In this document: one piece after another, positions 1 to 8,063 of the stretch | How the letters are laid out: each line of letters opens with the position of its first letter | How positions within the stretch are numbered: the first letter of the stretch is position 1 | Translations under genes and position numbers: made by a program | Notes under the pieces: model-generated | Database searches by the model: none | The model's input: only the letters and a program-made list of their open reading frames with translations | What the model was told of the DNA's origin: nothing | Source: Temnopleurus reevesii | Lineage: Eukaryota; Echinodermata; Echinoidea; Temnopleuroida; Temnopleuridae | Reading direction: 5' to 3' | NCBI GenBank assembly: GCA_036244855.1 | Contig: BQKZ01004099.1 | Coordinates: forward strand, 10,895-24,807 | DNA length: 13,913 bases

Positions 1-427
1 TTTATGTTTTGTACGGATAATTTAACGACAAAACTGTATGGTACATATATCAGTCATTGTATTATTTTATACACTCATAAGCTGACTATGTTGTATTTAT
101 ATTTGTTATGAAAGCAATATGTAAATGAAGTTTTTTGAATAAAACGCCCTACTGTGGGGGGAAAAGAAATTGAAAAAAAAAATATATTCAAATGTATGTG
201 CGATAATTGCAAAAAAAAACGTAGTTACCTGGTATTCCTTAAACCGGTTGATGATGATAAGACTACAATACTTGGAATCCAGTTTGCCTATTATACTTGT
301 TGCTATGTCGGGCAAGCCTCAGGTAAGCTTTAAGGTTGTCAGGAGCAATCTTTGCTATCGAGGTATGCATACAATTTCCATCTATTAGTAAACCCGCCTA
401 TCCCCTCTTATACCGACAAATACTCCG
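1..427. other. AT-rich stretch, possible 3' UTR end of an upstream gene
   Basis: No convincing gene. The first 160 bases are AT-rich with a canonical AATAAA at 138-143, followed by a GU-rich stretch (151-161, ACTGTGGGGGG). That is the arrangement expected at the 3' end of a plus-strand transcript lying mostly outside the window. Splice-like motifs exist on both strands: CAGGTAAGC on the plus strand near 320, and on the minus strand CAGGTAACT (exon side ending at 229) followed by a pyrimidine-rich acceptor ending at 152. They contradict each other, so no exon is called. Very little can be said beyond this. Confidence 0.25.
138..143 (+). terminator. Candidate polyadenylation signal AATAAA
   Basis: A canonical AATAAA hexamer lies in an AT-rich context, with a G/U-rich element beginning 8 bases downstream. 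In animal 3' ends, cleavage falls between two such elements. There is no upstream coding sequence in the window to attach it to, and AATAAA arises by chance in AT-rich DNA. Confidence 0.2.
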
Positions 428-591
428 CGACATTTGCTCCGGGACAAATGCTCCTGCGTCATTTGCTCCCGAGACAAATGCTCCCCCGACATTTGCTCCC
501 TCAAAATTTGCTCCCCCGACATTTGCTCCTGCGACATTTGTTCCCCCGACATTTGCTTCCCCGACATTTACTCCTACGACATTTGCTCCGA
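428..591. repeat. 15-bp minisatellite, about 11 units
   Basis: Units begin at 428, 442, 457, 472, 487, 502, 517, 532, 547, 562 and 577, spaced 15 bp apart apart from one 14-bp first step. The unit approximates CGACATTTGCTCCCC. Units 2 and 4 carry CAAATG where the others carry CATTTG, i.e. the six-base core is its own reverse complement swapped in place. Because 15 is a multiple of 3, several frames stay open on both strands, giving repetitive APPTF-like peptides on plus and GANVG-like peptides on minus. These are by-products of the period, not evidence for a protein. Confidence 0.9.
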
Positions 592-708
592 CGTACGTCG
601 AATGCGTTTTGAAAGCGTTTTGCACTCGTTATAAATGCGCTAATATACGCTGTCATTAGGCGAGTAGGTAAAATTTCAAAGCTGCTTGAATGACGAAAGA
701 AAAAGGGA

Positions 709-785
709 CTGGTGGGTGCAGCGTCGATTGCATAACATAGTAGATTATGTTTCTATTTTTCATTCTCTATATAGATTCTAAAAAC
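709..785 (+). repeat. Direct repeat R1, copy 1 (about 77 bp)
   Basis: It begins CTGGTGGGTGCAGCGTCGAT and runs through CATAACATAGTAGAT and TATTTTTCAT to TATAGATT. The same string, with scattered substitutions and a one-base indel, recurs 288 bp downstream. The repeat family is not recognised. The two copies could be a local segmental duplication or two copies of a short dispersed repeat. Confidence 0.8.
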
Positions 786-840
786 AACCGCGTGTGACGA
801 AAGAAAAAAGAAGTTGTATACATTGTATGCATTTTTTTGT

Positions 841-890
841 ATTTGTACGTTTACGTTTACGTGTATGTTTATGTTTATTTATGTAAGCGG
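841..890. repeat. Degenerate TTTACG/TTTATG hexamer run
   Basis: The stretch reads as imperfect 6-bp repeats, (G)TTTACG then GTTTATG and TTTATG variants. It lies in the spacer between the two R1 copies. It looks like a decayed simple repeat; no function is suggested. Confidence 0.5.
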
Positions 891-996
891 ATTTTATTTC
901 TTCGTCTATACGGACATGCTTAAAAACAGCTAGCTAAGCTGAGAGCATGTTTTTTTTTATTACATAGCGTATTTAAATAATCTGAAATGAACTGAG

Positions 997-1073
997 CTGG
1001 TGGGCGCAGCGTCGATCACATAACATAGTAGATATGTTTTTATTTTTCATCCTCTGTATAGATTATGAAAAAA
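997..1073 (+). repeat. Direct repeat R1, copy 2 (about 77 bp)
   Basis: Second copy of the 709-785 block, same orientation, beginning CTGGTGGGCGCAGCGTCGAT. Similarity fades past the TATAGATT at its end. Flanking sequence on either side of the two copies is not obviously shared, so the duplicated unit seems to be about 77 bp, not the whole 288-bp period. Confidence 0.8.
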
Positions 1074-1236
1074 GAACCCCGCAAGTTGCGAACTTGCCCC
1101 TTAGCCGTACTAGCCCCGGTCCCCCTATCTCTTTCGTTCATCGATGACCTTGTCAGTACGAGTCGCCTGATTCCTCTATCATGATATGAATTATTCGTAT
1201 TTTTTTTTTTTTATGGCCGATCGTTCCTATCTAAAG

Positions 1237-1482
1237 ACTCACACCTTTGCGGGTTTTTTTTACCTGCGTCGGCCCAGCGTTTTTTTTTTAAATTTAAAAA
1301 CGTTCCTTCTTGACGCACAAAGACCTTGGCCATACTGTGGACTGACGCTCGGTGTACGCACGTTGAACGCAAGCCGAACGCCAGTCCACCGTCTGATCTG
1401 CGTATGCTGAGCGTCCAGGGAGCTTTTTAAATTTCCAAAAAAACGCTTGGCCGACGCAGGCTAAAAACACAAATGTGTGAGT
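1237..1482. mobile_element. Foldback MITE-like element, about 246 bp
   Basis: The left end ACTCACAC (1237-1244) is the reverse complement of GTGTGAGT (1475-1482). Pairing continues inward: CCTGCGTCGGCC at 1263-1274 against GGCCGACGCAGG at 1449-1460, AAATTTAAAAA-type blocks just inside, and an inner pair GTGGACTG (1337-1344) against CAGTCCAC (1382-1389). Matched positions keep nearly the same centre (about 1361), so the whole element folds into one long imperfect hairpin. There is no coding capacity, consistent with a non-autonomous foldback DNA transposon. No target-site duplication is certain; weaker pairing may continue outward to about 1226 and 1497. Confidence 0.75.
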
Positions 1483-2378
1483 TAGCCTTTAATAAGGCAC
1501 CAGTACTTTCTAACCGTGCCATTAAAATAATAGAATACACTAACATTGCATTGGTATCCATCTGTAGCATGAATAAACAAAACTTTCTCATCTCACGTTA
1601 TGTGCGTGCGAAATGAAGTAGAAAACATAGCAAATATCGAAATTGAATTTCCAGCGAACATGTTATGAATAAATTATCATACAAGAAGAGAAACATAACA
1701 TCGGATCTGTTTTACAGCGAAGTAGCCTCCATGGCCTTGTTTGGTTGGTTGGTGATTGGTTTTTCGGCGACTCTTCATCTGGTGTATGGTAGCTATTTTC
1801 TGATGATTTTCGTCAAATTAATTACTTGAATCGTGTAAATAATGTAAAACCAAACTTGTCGCGTTAAAATAATAATAAATAGTGGCTTTCGCAAGTGGAT
1901 TCTTACCAAGCAGGACATAAAATTATTGTTCGTGTGCAAAATTTCGTGCGCAAATCGAACAATCCTCCGTTTTCCCCAAATCTAGACCCATTGTCTGGCG
2001 ATCATGCGATGTGGAGAAACGTGTGACACAAAATCGCAAGACAATACCTCTGTCAACCAGCGATCGCGAAACAAACGTTTATTCATTAAACCGAACTCGG
2101 TTGGGCTATCGCGTTCGGCACAGACTTTCTCAATTTGCAGGGTTTTCCTTTGCTCTATTCAAAACCCTTTCGATAGCCCTTTGCGCATGCAGAAAGCTTT
2201 CAACATAAGTTGGTTGTGTTTATCGCAAGCTAGTTGCAACATTATTTGTCAAGGCTTGGCAGATATTGGTCACCGGTTTTTAAAGGCAATCTGAGCTAAA
2301 TTAATTTTCTGCGTGAACACTGAGAATATTTGGTGATGACCATCATTTTACCACATTTGGAAGCTTTGCACTGAAAAG
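1483..2378. other. Non-coding stretch upstream of candidate exon 1
   Basis: No gene is supported. Overlapping plus-strand ORFs around 2004-2294 have no recognisable domains and lie in two frames. Two small inverted repeats are visible: ATTGTTCG (1925-1932) with CGAACAAT (1956-1963), and GGGCTATCG (2103-2111) with CGATAGCCC (2171-2179). If the ATG at 2379 is a real start, this segment would hold its promoter and 5' UTR. No convincing TATA box is seen; TTTTTAAAGG near 2276 is only a weak candidate. Confidence 0.4.
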
Positions 2379-2381
2379 ATG
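2379..2381 (+). CDS. Candidate coding exon 1: start codon abutting a splice donor
   Basis: AAAAGATG at 2374-2381 is followed immediately by GTGAGTACA, a near-consensus 5' splice site. If used, exon 1 would be 5' UTR plus only the ATG codon, ending in phase 0. The next strong acceptor-donor pair on this strand, 7204-7255, opens in phase 0 with a hydrophobic reading frame, so the two make a start methionine followed by a signal-peptide-like segment across an intron of about 4.8 kb. First coding exons that end just after ATG are known in animal genes. The exon's 5' limit is not visible. Chance cannot be excluded, because donor-like strings occur at random in a window this long. The product is not recognised. 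Confidence 0.3.
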
Positions 2382-3960
2382 GTGAGTACATAAAGAAAAA
2401 GTACAAGTCTTGCTTTTGCTTTAATCATATTGTGCCAGAAAAGTCCCGATCATGGAAATAAGATAAGTGCAGTTAGAAAATTGTGTGCGTGATAAAAGGA
2501 TATAAAGAACTACTGTGCACAGGATCCATTTCTACCAGTTGCCAATCGTTATTCAAGACTCTAGACTGAATCGATATTTTGGGATTTTTTTCAAACTGCA
2601 GATCAGTATTTAACCAAGTTACTAATAGAGAACGACTTTACGAACGACTGGTAACAGTGCACTGAATGATTGTCAATCTTTAGCGTATCGCACGCAATAA
2701 CAGTCTTTCTTCAAGTCTTTCCTAAACTTTAAACCGATAGATCAGCTTTGGGAGAGATGGCTCTTCAGATATCTAACTACTTCATGAGCTGCGGTAAACG
2801 TGTTACCATAATGCAGATTATGTAATCATTGACGAAATATTATGGCTCAATTGTTGATAAGATATTTCACATTAGTTAACTTTACGTTGTTCAAACTCAA
2901 GCCTAGTACCAAAATGTAAGTAAATATCAAAGAAATCGATGTTTTTCTTTATATTGTTTACATAAAACTGGTCCTTTAACAATATAGTTTTAATTTTTTT
3001 TCTTCATTTTATTGATAAAAATAGTTTGTGATATGTGATATAGTTGCTAATTATGCTGAAAACTTTCATGTAAATGTATTGCTTATTTGTATAAAGGCAG
3101 ATATAGATAACATGACACACTTCTGCAACAAGGTTTGTTATTATTTATTACTTATATTTCAATATTTGATAAATATACATTTGTATATTCAAACCAGTGA
3201 TGTAGTGCATTAATGCAGGTCTTAACCCTTTCAGGACGATCAGAACACATTTTGTGTTTTGGTTCAATAACTTTAGATGCAGGGCTCTAAAACTATACAA
3301 GATGCATGAGAAGAAAGAGAGAAACAATTCTACACGACATATGAACGTTAGTATTGTGCAACCCTTTGCCGTTTGTCACATTTTTAAAATAAAAATAATG
3401 ACAAACATTTTTCAAAAATCCTTGAATTGACAACACATTAAATATTTTAAAATCCTTAGTTTTCATTTGCGACTTTCAATAATTTGACACATATCGATGT
3501 TGCCAATTTAGAAAAGGAATGGTGATTGAATTTGCTGCAAAATAATTCATCTCCTAAATGTAATGAGGCCTATTTTGTCGATGCTTTGGATTTAGCATGG
3601 TTCCTGCATGGAGGGATTTTTTTTTAAAACATAAGGCATTTTCATGGCATCTGTAAATTTGTTTCTTCATGAAAATGCTTCAAGAATTCAGTTTTTAGAT
3701 GACAGTACATCCTACAAATTATACTTTTTGTAGTGTTTTCAAAAAGTACTTTAATAATAATGATGCAGAGTGGATACATGCGCTATATAAATTGCATCTA
3801 TCATTCAATTCGTATCTATTTTATCCAAAAGTAAAAAACCCACAATGTCATATACAAGGTAAAATTTACAAATAAAATCGAATGAGGAGACAAATAAAGA
3901 GAGTGGAGTCTTATGCGATGCTGCCATTAAATCAACACAAGTAACACCAAGGGTGGCGGA
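2382..3960. other. AT-rich featureless stretch (putative intron 1, part)
   Basis: No gene, RNA or clear mobile element is seen. Stop codons are frequent in all frames, and there is no ORF longer than about 60 codons in 2400-3800. Near 3222 there is TTAACCCTTTCAGGACG, reminiscent of a piggyBac-type end, but no matching inverted end was found. Under the exon model this is intron sequence. Confidence 0.45.
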
Positions 3961-3964
3961 ACCG

Positions 3965-4082
3965 AGGGGGTGGGGGGGGGGGAGGGGGGGGGCACTTGTC
4001 CCCCAAAGAATCCCGCATGACAAAATGTGCCCTTTTCTGGGTCTAAATTGCCTTTTTCCTTTTGTCAAAAGAAACCTCCTTT
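3965..4082 (+). repeat. G-tract module, copy 1
   Basis: An almost pure G run (3965-3992, broken by single T and A) is followed by GCACTTGTCCCCC and then a T-rich segment with AAAATGTGCCCTTTTC, AAATTGCC and GTCAAAAGAAAC. The same order of blocks returns twice downstream. The G run followed by CACTTGTCCCCC can fold as a short GC hairpin, and the tract is G-quadruplex-prone. Confidence 0.65.
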
Positions 4083-4363
4083 TCCTACTTACCAAACAGA
4101 TTAGGATTAATACCAAGCTAATTCTATTGAAAGGTTTCATTATCATACTTTAAAGGGGCATTTAGCCCTTTAGTTAAGATCATGTTTGCACCTTTTCATT
4201 TTATTATCCCCCTATGAAGTAGACCTTGAACATTAGAAATGTGCCCCTAATGAAGATGATGTACGTACGTGTATATGTTTTCCCTGCAGGTGCTTTATGA
4301 TAAGTTTTACTTATTCACAAGACGTAAATAAATCAATTCTCATACCCAAGGAACATCATACCA

Positions 4364-4530
4364 AGGAGGGGGGGGGGGGGGGGGCAAAAATTAATCTTCA
4401 AGGGGGCGCAAATTTGTTCTAGTCTTAGGGGGGGGGGGGGGGGGTGGTAAGTGCCCCTGAGGTAAAAACGTTTGAAAATGTACCCTTTTTCTGATTCAAA
4501 GTTGCCCTTTGCTTAATTAGAAGAAACAAC
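4364..4530 (+). repeat. G-tract module, copy 2, with two runs of 17 G
   Basis: Two uninterrupted 17-base G runs, at 4368-4384 and 4428-4444, flank a short AT-rich spacer. After the second run come GTAAGTGCCCC, AAAATGTACCC, AAAGTTGCCCTTT and AGAAGAAAC, matching the order of blocks in copies 1 and 3. Run lengths in raw assemblies are often unreliable at homopolymers. Confidence 0.65.
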
Positions 4531-4639
4531 ATGAATTATTTTTTTACTTTAAAAAAACATAATTTAACAAATTTTCCGGATAATAGGCCTTTTCATGCCG
4601 ACATGGCATCGTACGGGAGGGGAGGATGGGAGCGGGAAG

Positions 4640-4752
4640 AGGAAGAGGTGGGGCGGGGGGGGGGGGCAACCCAATCTCAACATCGGAAAAAGTGTGCCCT
4701 CTTATCCAACATGGAAAATGTCCCCTTTTTTTATTGGTCAAAAGAAACAAAA
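4640..4752 (+). repeat. G-tract module, copy 3
   Basis: A purine-rich lead-in (GGGAAGAGGAAGAGGTGGGG) passes into a 12-base G run ending at 4666, then GCAACCC, AGTGTGCCC, GAAAATGTCCCCTTT and GGTCAAAAGAAAC. The last two blocks match copy 1 closely (AAAATGTGCCC, GTCAAAAGAAAC). All three copies are on the same strand within about 800 bp. Confidence 0.6.
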
Positions 4753-5272
4753 GAATATTTGCTCTTTTACAATCAATTTTTCTTGAGAAGGGCTATTTTC
4801 AATTCAGGTGATTGCGCATTCCAATTCCCTTTCATTGATCCACATATTTACTTTTGTTATTTAAAGAACTAGCTCTGAAACATGATGTAGCAAGGTGAAC
4901 AAACTTGACTCTTGTGATGTCACAACAGGATTGACATTTGAAAGAAATTTTTATGGGCGTTCCCTACTAAGCCAACATAAAATTGAAAACAATATTATTA
5001 AACATATGAAACACATTTGAACTCTCTTTCACTGAAAAGGGTATTGATAATGGTACAAAATATCAATACAGATCAACTTGTATTTTCATAATAGTACCCC
5101 TTTAACACTACACTCTCGATTGAGATTTGGTTGTTTACTTTTCGGATTTTTCGGATTGTATCTGACATTCGAAAACATCTCTTTTTTTATAATATTCATT
5201 TTTTACACGTTTAATTGTATAATTTACTTTATTACGATAAGACTTGTATGCTCTTTCTCAATACATGGTGGA
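4753..5272. other. Featureless AT-rich stretch
   Basis: No supported gene or repeat. The short ORFs here lack domain signatures, and the one at 5078-5287 runs into SINE copy 1. Confidence 0.4.
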
Positions 5273-5564
5273 GACGCCGTGGCGTAGTGGTCATGACTCT
5301 CGCCTTTCAACCAGAGGGTCGTAGGTTCGAGTCCCACCCATGGCGTTAATTTCCTTCAGCAAGAAATTCATCCACATTGTGCTGCACTCAACCCAGGTGA
5401 GGTGAATGGGTACCTGGTAGGAACATTTATTCCTTGAAACGCCAAGTGCGCTAATGAAGTGGCTGCCGGGCTAAAGCCAGGGTAATAATGCTGTAATTGT
5501 AGAGCGCTTAGAGAATTCTTCATAAAGAGTTGATAAGCGCTATATAAAAGCCGTTCATTATTAT
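5273..5564 (+). mobile_element. tRNA-derived SINE, copy 1 (near full length)
   Basis: The head is tRNA-like: A box TGGCGTAGTGG (5280-5290), B box GGTTCGAGTCC (5334-5344), and acceptor-like ends ACGCC (5274-5278) and GGCGT pairing across the head. A central block follows (TTCAGCAAGAAATTCATCC, TTGTGCTGCACTCAACCCAG, then GGGTACCTGG) that is shared with the second SINE in the window. The 3' part contains GAGCGCTTAGAGAA and TAAGCGCTATATAAAAG and ends in a short ATT-rich tail. The shared central domain resembles those of widely distributed animal SINE superfamilies; MetaSINE is my best recollection, unverified. It is transcribed by RNA polymerase III and mobilised by a partner LINE. A clear target-site duplication was not found. 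Confidence 0.85.
5280..5344 (+). promoter_or_regulatory. Internal pol III promoter (A and B boxes) of SINE copy 1
   Basis: TGGCGTAGTGG matches the A-box consensus TRGCNNAGYGG exactly, and GGTTCGAGTCC matches the B box GGTTCGANTCC exactly, 43 bases apart. This spacing is normal for tRNA-type promoters. The anticodon arm does not fold cleanly, so it is not a functional tRNA gene. Confidence 0.8.
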
Positions 5565-6119
5565 GGAATGATTTTTGATAAATTTCTTGTATAGCAAATA
5601 TTTTTTTATTGAACATAATTCTCAAATCATTATTGAACCATGGTATACCTTTAGGCTGCTTTCATTTAACTTAAGTTTTAGGAAAACATTTATCAAACAA
5701 ATACGAAAATTGGTTTATGAAATTGTCGTACATACGATTTGGATCATTGTAATCATTATTTCATTAAATCTTTTCTAGATTTATAATAAGATTACATATA
5801 GATTCATCAATGATTTTTCGTCTTATTAATGCTCTTTTTGGTTTGTTAATATAATGGCTATGGATACAATACTGACAAAATTACTACAAAAATACCAAAA
5901 TGTACATGAAAATGTCATCAATCAAAGTAGCAGTATTTTAGTCATTCAAGTTGGGATATAAAAAAAAAAGATAAATTTATCTCGTCATGAGTGCATCTAA
6001 AAATTCACGAACGTGTGGGCAAGAATCAGCATTTAGCGAATTAAGATTCAAATCAACAGAAAATTGTAAAAACGTATTTTCTTTACAAACTTTAGTTATT
6101 ACTGTATTGAGATATACTA
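5565..6119. other. Featureless AT-rich stretch
   Basis: No gene, RNA or recognisable element. Reading frames are short and low-complexity. Confidence 0.4.
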
Positions 6120-6205
6120 ACATCCAGTAAAATTATCATCAGTGTCATTATCATTGCCATTATTATTATCATTATTACTATTGTTATCATTATTCTTAGT
6201 TTTAT
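6120..6205. repeat. ATT/ATC-rich microsatellite
   Basis: Interspersed ATT and ATC triplets (CATTATCATT, TTATTATTATC, ATTATTACTATTG). An imperfect trinucleotide repeat. Confidence 0.7.
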
Positions 6206-6367
6206 TATATTATTTCTCAATGGTTTATTTGCTTTGTTAATTATATATCTAATGTCATCAAAGTTTGATCTTATTCGACAATGGTTTATAATATGCTTTT
6301 GATAAAATTGTATCGATTATCACTAGATATTGATCATTTACAAAATGCCACTTATCGTTTCAAATGC

Positions 6368-6562
6368 TTATCTATTCAATGTAAAAATATTTGACTAATT
6401 TTGGATAGTCATTTGAATAAATCACTCTGCTAACGTTGTACTCCCAATTCATTCATGTATTATATGATTTGTATTTATGTGTTTTTACCTGCATTCGGTT
6501 TGAGAGGGTTTGGATGGAAACCTGCGGTTATGGGGATTGAGTTTTTTTTTTAATTTGTCGAA
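6368..6562 (+). repeat. Dispersed repeat R2, copy A, with AAT-rich tail
   Basis: It shares order and sequence with 7430-7600: TATCTATTCAATGTAAAAAT, TTTGACTAATTTT, ATTTGTATTTATGTGTTTTT, TACCTGCATT, GGTTTG, GGAAACCTGCGGTTATGG. The copy runs into TTGTCGAATAAATAATAATAA, a tail of the kind found at 3' ends of some LINEs. No coding capacity remains. The family is not identified; interpretation as a 5'-truncated retroelement end is inference from the tail and the repetition. Confidence 0.6.
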
Positions 6563-6692
6563 TAAATAATAATAATGATAATGATAAATGAATAATAATG
6601 AGGAATGATAATAATAATGATAATAATAATAATAATAATAATACTAATTATTATTCATTATTATCATTATTATTATTATCATTGTTATTGCA
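6559..6692. repeat. AAT/ATT microsatellite palindrome
   Basis: AAT/GATAAT-type triplets up to about 6643 turn into ATT/ATC triplets afterwards (TATTATTCATTATTATC), giving an inverted repeat of about 50 bp per arm. It can form a cruciform or hairpin. It starts directly on the tail of R2 copy A. Confidence 0.8.
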
Positions 6693-6875
6693 TCTATAAT
6701 TCGGCTTGCAACGATACATAAATACCCACTTTGTAGACATTGAGACCTTTCAGCGGCTTCCAAAGCCGATGATAAAAATGTATTCACTGAAAAAAAACCC
6801 CGTGGTGTATGACTACCAAACCCTAATATCTATATGACACGACACCAGTTGAATTAATGTTTTTGGAGTGTATTT

Positions 6876-6950
6876 TCATCATCATCGTCATCATCATCAT
6901 CATCATCATCACAATCATCACCATCACCATCTTCATCGTCATTTTCATTG
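6876..6950. repeat. CAT/TCA trinucleotide microsatellite
   Basis: A run of TCATCATCAT with occasional CGT, ACA and ACC variants. It would encode histidine- or serine-type runs if translated, but no ORF context supports coding. Confidence 0.85.
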
Positions 6951-7203
6951 TTAATATCACAATTATTTTGAAAATTTGATAATTTTCATTCAATTTTTAT
7001 AATGGACGCTCTCTGTTATTCTGAAACATATTTGTTATAATTCAAGAATACATCACCTTATGCATTGTTTCCATTGATTATCTAAATGATCATCTTCCTC
7101 TTAATTTTTACTGAATTAACTAATTTTCAAAATTGATGAATTATTTGTTGCATGTCATTTTGACAACAATGTAGTTTCCTTCTTTTGTTTTCATTTTTTG
7201 CAG

Positions 7204-7255
7204 TTTTTCACTGACAAGTTGTTGATCCCCGTTTTGGCTGTTACCTTTGTTTCAG
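7204..7255 (+). CDS. Candidate exon 2: signal-peptide-like segment
   Basis: A 52-nt segment lies between a strong acceptor (pyrimidine tract CTTCTTTTGTTTTCATTTTTTGCAG split over 7179-7203) and a consensus donor CAG|GTGAGT (7253-7261). Only one frame is open: FFTDKLLIPVLAVTFVS plus one base, entering in phase 0 and leaving in phase 1. Frame 2 meets a stop. Preceded by the ATG of candidate exon 1, it has one charged pair (D, K) and then an uninterrupted hydrophobic core, the pattern of a secretory signal peptide. Phase-1 introns just after signal peptides are common in animal secreted proteins. The family cannot be named. Alternative: chance placement of two good splice signals around a short open segment. 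Confidence 0.4.
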
Positions 7256-7429
7256 GTGAGTTCTTCCCAAGAGGGAAAACATTCACTAAAATTGGGAGCT
7301 TATGCATTTTATAGTATTGCTATACCCGAGCTATATCAAAATGTTACTTTTCAAACTATGATCAATTTATAACTTCATGTGTGTGTTTATATGTCAACTA
7401 GGTGCAATGTATTATCATTTTCAATTTAC

Positions 7430-7745
7430 CTATCGATTGCATATAAAAACCTTTGACTTATTTTTTATAGTGATTTTGATAATTCATTTTGATAATTCAT
7501 CTACCATCCATGTACTCTATACTTTGTATTTATGTGTCTTTTACCTACATTTGGTTTGGAGGCCTGGGGCGGAAAACCTGCGGGTTATGGAAATTAATTT
7601 CTTCTTTTCCACGCCCCGTCAACCCTCTGAAAACAATTGCAGGTTTTAATTATTTATCTTATGCTTAATTGTGTCTTTGTATATTTTACCTATACGGTAA
7701 TTATTTTGTTTTTAAATTTGCTGAATAATTAATAATAATATTAAC
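7430..7745 (+). repeat. Dispersed repeat R2, copy B
   Basis: Diverged direct copy of 6368-6562: TATCGATTGCATATAAAAAC, TTTGACTTATTTT, CTTTGTATTTATGTGTC, TTTTACCTACATTTGGTTTG, GGAAAACCTGCGGGTTATGG. It then has about 110 bases absent from copy A before a matching end, TTGCTGAATAATTAATAATAA at 7719-7739. The shared ends suggest that copy A is deleted, or copy B interrupted, in this part. A 15-bp tandem duplication (TTTTGATAATTCA twice) lies near 7473-7500. Confidence 0.6.
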
Positions 7746-7932
7746 CTATGGTAATGGAGAGAATTGAGAATATCTCTCTTGTTTTAATGGCAAGCATATG
7801 TTCAAAAATTGTATTTTAGCTGCTCTAGTGATATATTCCACCTTCATGAAATTAAAAGTGCTCCCGTTATCTTCCAGAACACATCTTTGTGAATAACAGT
7901 GGGGACAACCGAACACTTAATTTTTTTTGCAG

Positions 7933-8063
7933 CAAACATCAAAATCACCAAAAGATGCGGGGAAAAACATACAATTTTAGCACCATGTAGTTATATGCCT
8001 TCTGGTGATAAGGACTTTTTTAACCTGTTCATTCATGGAAAAATTAACAATGCATTTTTATAA
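7933..8063 (+). CDS. Candidate exon 3: Cys-containing extracellular segment
   Basis: The acceptor TTTTTTTTGCAG (7921-7932) is strong. Entering in phase 1, the spare G of exon 2 plus CA makes Ala, and the frame then stays open for 42 more codons to TAA at 8061-8063. It contains NIKITKRCGEKHTILAPCSY and then GDKDFFNLFIHG. The VSA-N junction would be an acceptable signal-peptidase site, so the mature chain would begin here. CG-x(7)-PCSY faintly recalls the start of an immunoglobulin V-type strand pair, but the spacing is off and there is no Trp, so the family is left open. If the frame runs to the TAA the whole product would be 61 residues. A moderate donor CTG|GTGATA at 8005 would instead end the exon in phase 1 and continue elsewhere. 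An alternative acceptor at 7877 opens another frame. Confidence 0.3.

Noticed and set aside
106..319. Minus-strand exon-like segment reading PDIATSIIGKLDSKYCSL with donor and downstream acceptor
   Set aside because: The proposed 77-nt intron would join directly to TAG, and the plus strand shows an equally good donor in the same place. Product not recognised.
336..659. Pentapeptide-like repeat ORFs (APPTF on plus, GANVG on minus)
   Set aside because: They arise from a 15-bp minisatellite; any open frame in such an array stays open. No start context or flanking coding signal.
2004..2294. Two overlapping plus-strand ORFs
   Set aside because: Different frames of the same stretch, unremarkable composition, no recognisable domain.
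3220..3240. piggyBac-like end TTAACCCTTTCAGG
   Set aside because: No matching inverted end or second TTAA at a sensible distance was found.
5272..5348. Functional tRNA gene
   Set aside because: A and B boxes are present, but the anticodon arm does not fold properly and the unit continues into a SINE body that recurs at 11160.
6750..6770. Short hairpin CGGCTT-CCA-AAGCCG considered as a histone mRNA 3' stem-loop
   Set aside because: It does not match the conserved histone stem-loop sequence, and no histone ORF is nearby.
7878..7988. Alternative exon 3 from the acceptor at 7877, reading EHIFVNNSGDN
   Set aside because: Also phase-compatible and open for about 35 codons, but its acceptor is weaker than the one at 7932 and it has no good donor before its stop.
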